From contig JAETSS010000106.1 of the NCBI GenBank assembly GCA_021769545.1, positions 1-5,426 of the forward strand: 5,426 nucleotides of DNA, given 5' to 3'. Position 1 is the stretch's first letter; the number at the start of each line of letters is the position of its first letter. Positions 3,734-5,426 of this stretch are shown here, in pieces. Source of the DNA: Eubacterium sp. GTDB taxonomy: Bacteria; Bacillota_A; Clostridia; Peptostreptococcales; Anaerovoracaceae. The notes below the pieces were generated by a model, which did no database searches, was not told where the DNA came from, and worked only from the letters and a program-made list of their open reading frames with translations. The translations under genes and the position numbers were made by a program.

Positions 3734-5426
3734 CTATTTCACCTGCTCTCCTTTGAGCACAAATCTATCTACCTTTATTTCTCCTATATCCATCGGATCT
3801 GTATCCTCGATCACGCTGTCAAGTATCACGAAGTCCGCAGATTTTCCGACCTCGATGGTTCCCGTAACGTCTTCCGTAAACATCTGATACGCTCCCGAAA
3901 GTGTATAGCTTTCGATCATATCATCAAGGGACATGAGATCTGCTGTAGGATCATCCTCGGGACCTGATATTATACCTTTGTATTCCTCATAATACGGAGA
4001 TTCCTTCGGGGATGTCCTCGTTACTCCCACCTGTATGCCCTTGAGAGGGTCAATCTCCACTGTAATAGGGAAATCCGTTCCGGAAGCCATCACGGCTCCG
4101 GCTTTTTTCATCCTGCCTATAGGATACTGTTCGTACATCCTCTTTCTGCCAAGCAGCGGCTGTACGAAAGTGGTGGAAAAATAATCGATGATCGGCCATG
4201 TCGGCTGGATCGAGCCTACGACATTGAGTCTCGCCATCCTTTCGATATCCTCGTCGTCGATGTTCATGATATGTGCTATGGAATTTCTTCTGCCTTTCAC
4301 GCCGTTCTCTTCGATATATTCGAAAGCATTGAGCGTCTGCTTTACGGCAGCGTCTCCCATGGCGTGGACGTGTATCTGATATCCGCTCCTGGCCAGCATC
4401 AGAAACGCCTCCTTCATTTCCTCCTCGGTCCACTGCGGGAATCCTCTGTAATCAGCAGGATAGCCCATGTCCTTCAGCACCTGCGGCTCGAAAGGCTCGT
4501 TCATATAGAATGTGAAGCCGCCTCCGTCACAGAAGAATTTGACCGTTTCTATCTTGAAATCATCGCCTACATTATATTTTCCTTTATCAGCTATCATCTG
4601 CTCAAACTGCGAAAACGGCTTTGAGAGATCCGCCAAAAGCGCGGTGCTGACTCTTATCTTGAGTTCGCCCGACTCCGCCAGCTCTTTATAAGCCAGCAGT
4701 GCGTTTTCCGTGGCATATGCATCAAAAATCCCCATTATACCGTGGGTGAATGCCTGATCCCTCTGGAAATCCAATATGCCTTTTTTGTATTCTTCCACGG
4801 AAAAATCTATCAGCGGAAGCTTATCTATGAGCATGCAGATAGCTGACAGCTCCTGAAACAGTCCTGTAGGGTTGCCTTCCGCGTCTCTGCTCATCACTCC
4901 GTTTCTCGGAGTCGGTGTGTCCTTGTCTATTCCCGCCATCTCAAGAGCTTTGGAGTTGACGAGTACGCTGTGATGGTCGAAGGATCTCAGCATCACAGGC
5001 CTGTCCGCGCATACCAGCTCATCGACCTCATAGCAGGTAGGAGTCCCTTCCGCATCCAGCTGGAAAGCGGCAGGCGTCCATCCTGTGGACCTTACGATGG
5101 GAAGCTCCGGATTTTCCTCCGCATACTCCCTGATAGGCGCCATGATCCTTTCGATATACGCTCTGCGGCTTTCGCTTTCATTGCGGTCTATTCCGTAAAT
5201 AAGCTTTGTTGCGGAAAGCTCCGTGCACATGGTGGCATGCAGATGCGCGTCTACGAAGCCCGGGAGTATACTGTTTCCCTCAGCATCCAGTACCTTCGTA
5301 TCCTCCGCTATGTATTCCCGGATGTCCTCATCGCCGCCAATAAAGATAAACTTTCCGTCTTTAACCGCCGCTGCGGTATTTCCAAGCGCTTTGCCGCCAT
5401 CAAATATCCTGCCATTCTTAACAACT
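3734..5426 (-). CDS. YtcJ-like amidohydrolase (amidohydrolase family 3), 5' end cut by the window
   Basis: A cytosolic metal-dependent hydrolase with a TIM-barrel core; substrate unknown. The frame stays open to the window edge (563 residues visible, first full codon at 5425-5423), and the protein opens VVKNGRIFDGG, typical of the small N-terminal beta domain of this family, so only a few residues are missing. An internal ATG at 5230 is not the start, because it lies after the metal site in PGFVDAHLHATM (His61 and His63 of the visible part). Further expected ligands are Lys296 in VKFFCDGG, His352 and His354 in HVHAMGD, His385 in SIAHIMN, and Asp451 in SGTDFP. The C-terminus (GTIEVGKSADFVILD) closes the beta domain in the usual way. 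No signal peptide can be judged. It converges on cadA across a repeat-rich gap and has no apparent functional link to it. The family is secure; the reaction is not assignable. Confidence 0.9.
   Translation of the reverse strand, partial: VVKNGRIFDGGKALGNTAAAVKDGKFIFIGGDEDIREYIAEDTKVLDAEGNSILPGFVDAHLHATMCTELSATKLIYGIDRNESESRRAYIERIMAPIREYAEENPELPIVRSTGWTPAAFQLDAEGTPTCYEVDELVCADRPVMLRSFDHHSVLVNSKALEMAGIDKDTPTPRNGVMSRDAEGNPTGLFQELSAICMLIDKLPLIDFSVEEYKKGILDFQRDQAFTHGIMGIFDAYATENALLAYKELAESGELKIRVSTALLADLSKPFSQFEQMIADKGKYNVGDDFKIETVKFFCDGGGFTFYMNEPFEPQVLKDMGYPADYRGFPQWTEEEMKEAFLMLARSGYQIHVHAMGDAAVKQTLNAFEYIEENGVKGRRNSIAHIMNIDDEDIERMARLNVVGSIQPTWPIIDYFSTTFVQPLLGRKRMYEQYPIGRMKKAGAVMASGTDFPITVEIDPLKGIQVGVTRTSPKESPYYEEYKGIISGPEDDPTADLMSLDDMIESYTLSGAYQMFTEDVTGTIEVGKSADFVILDSVIEDTDPMDIGEIKVDRFVLKGEQVK

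Noticed and set aside
5228..5230. ATG at 5230 as the start of the amidohydrolase
   Set aside because: The frame continues upstream to the window edge and encodes the conserved beta domain and the HxH metal site; starting at 5230 would remove essential ligands.

Overview
The window looks like a chromosomal segment of a low-to-mid GC Firmicute, probably of the class Clostridia. This rests on the strong AT-rich sigma-A promoter, GGGAGG/AAGGAG-type ribosome binding sites, frequent ATA and AGA codons, and a CadC/CadA-type metal resistance pair. It is an inference from style and gene content; no species marker is present.

Positions 1-390 carry no supported protein gene but are dense in signals. 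A likely intrinsic terminator of an upstream gene (50-73) is followed by a diverged tandem repeat of about 97 bases (67-162 and 163-260). Each copy carries a hairpin ending in a T-run plus an alternative upstream hairpin, so the copies may be two small structured RNAs or simply tandem terminators. A near-consensus promoter (TTGACA, 18 bases, TATAAT) follows, embedded in a 62-base nested palindrome that is the obvious candidate operator.

Positions 391-3136 are a two-gene operon: an ArsR/SmtB metal-sensing repressor of the CadC type, overlapping by 8 bases a P1B-2 P-type ATPase (CadA/ZntA type). The logic is classical: with no metal the repressor sits on the palindrome; when Zn/Cd/Pb binds, it releases and the exporter is made. 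The repressor has residues for both the alpha-3N cysteine site and the alpha-5 site. The ATPase has an unusually long N-terminal tail of His, Asp and Cys, built by an internal duplication, ahead of one HMA domain.

Positions 3137-3733 are a 597-base convergent gap with no convincing gene. It holds the most unusual structure of the window: about ten 40-41-base units, each opening with TTTCAnCGG and closing with its inverse, repeating every 52-54 bases (close to five helical turns). The core base drifts from G to C to A along the array, often with matching changes in the partner arm. The first and last units may also serve as terminators of the two convergent genes.

Positions 3734-5426 (minus strand) encode a nearly complete metal-dependent amidohydrolase of the YtcJ-like amidohydrolase-3 family, cut by the window edge just before its start codon. 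It has no evident link to metal resistance.
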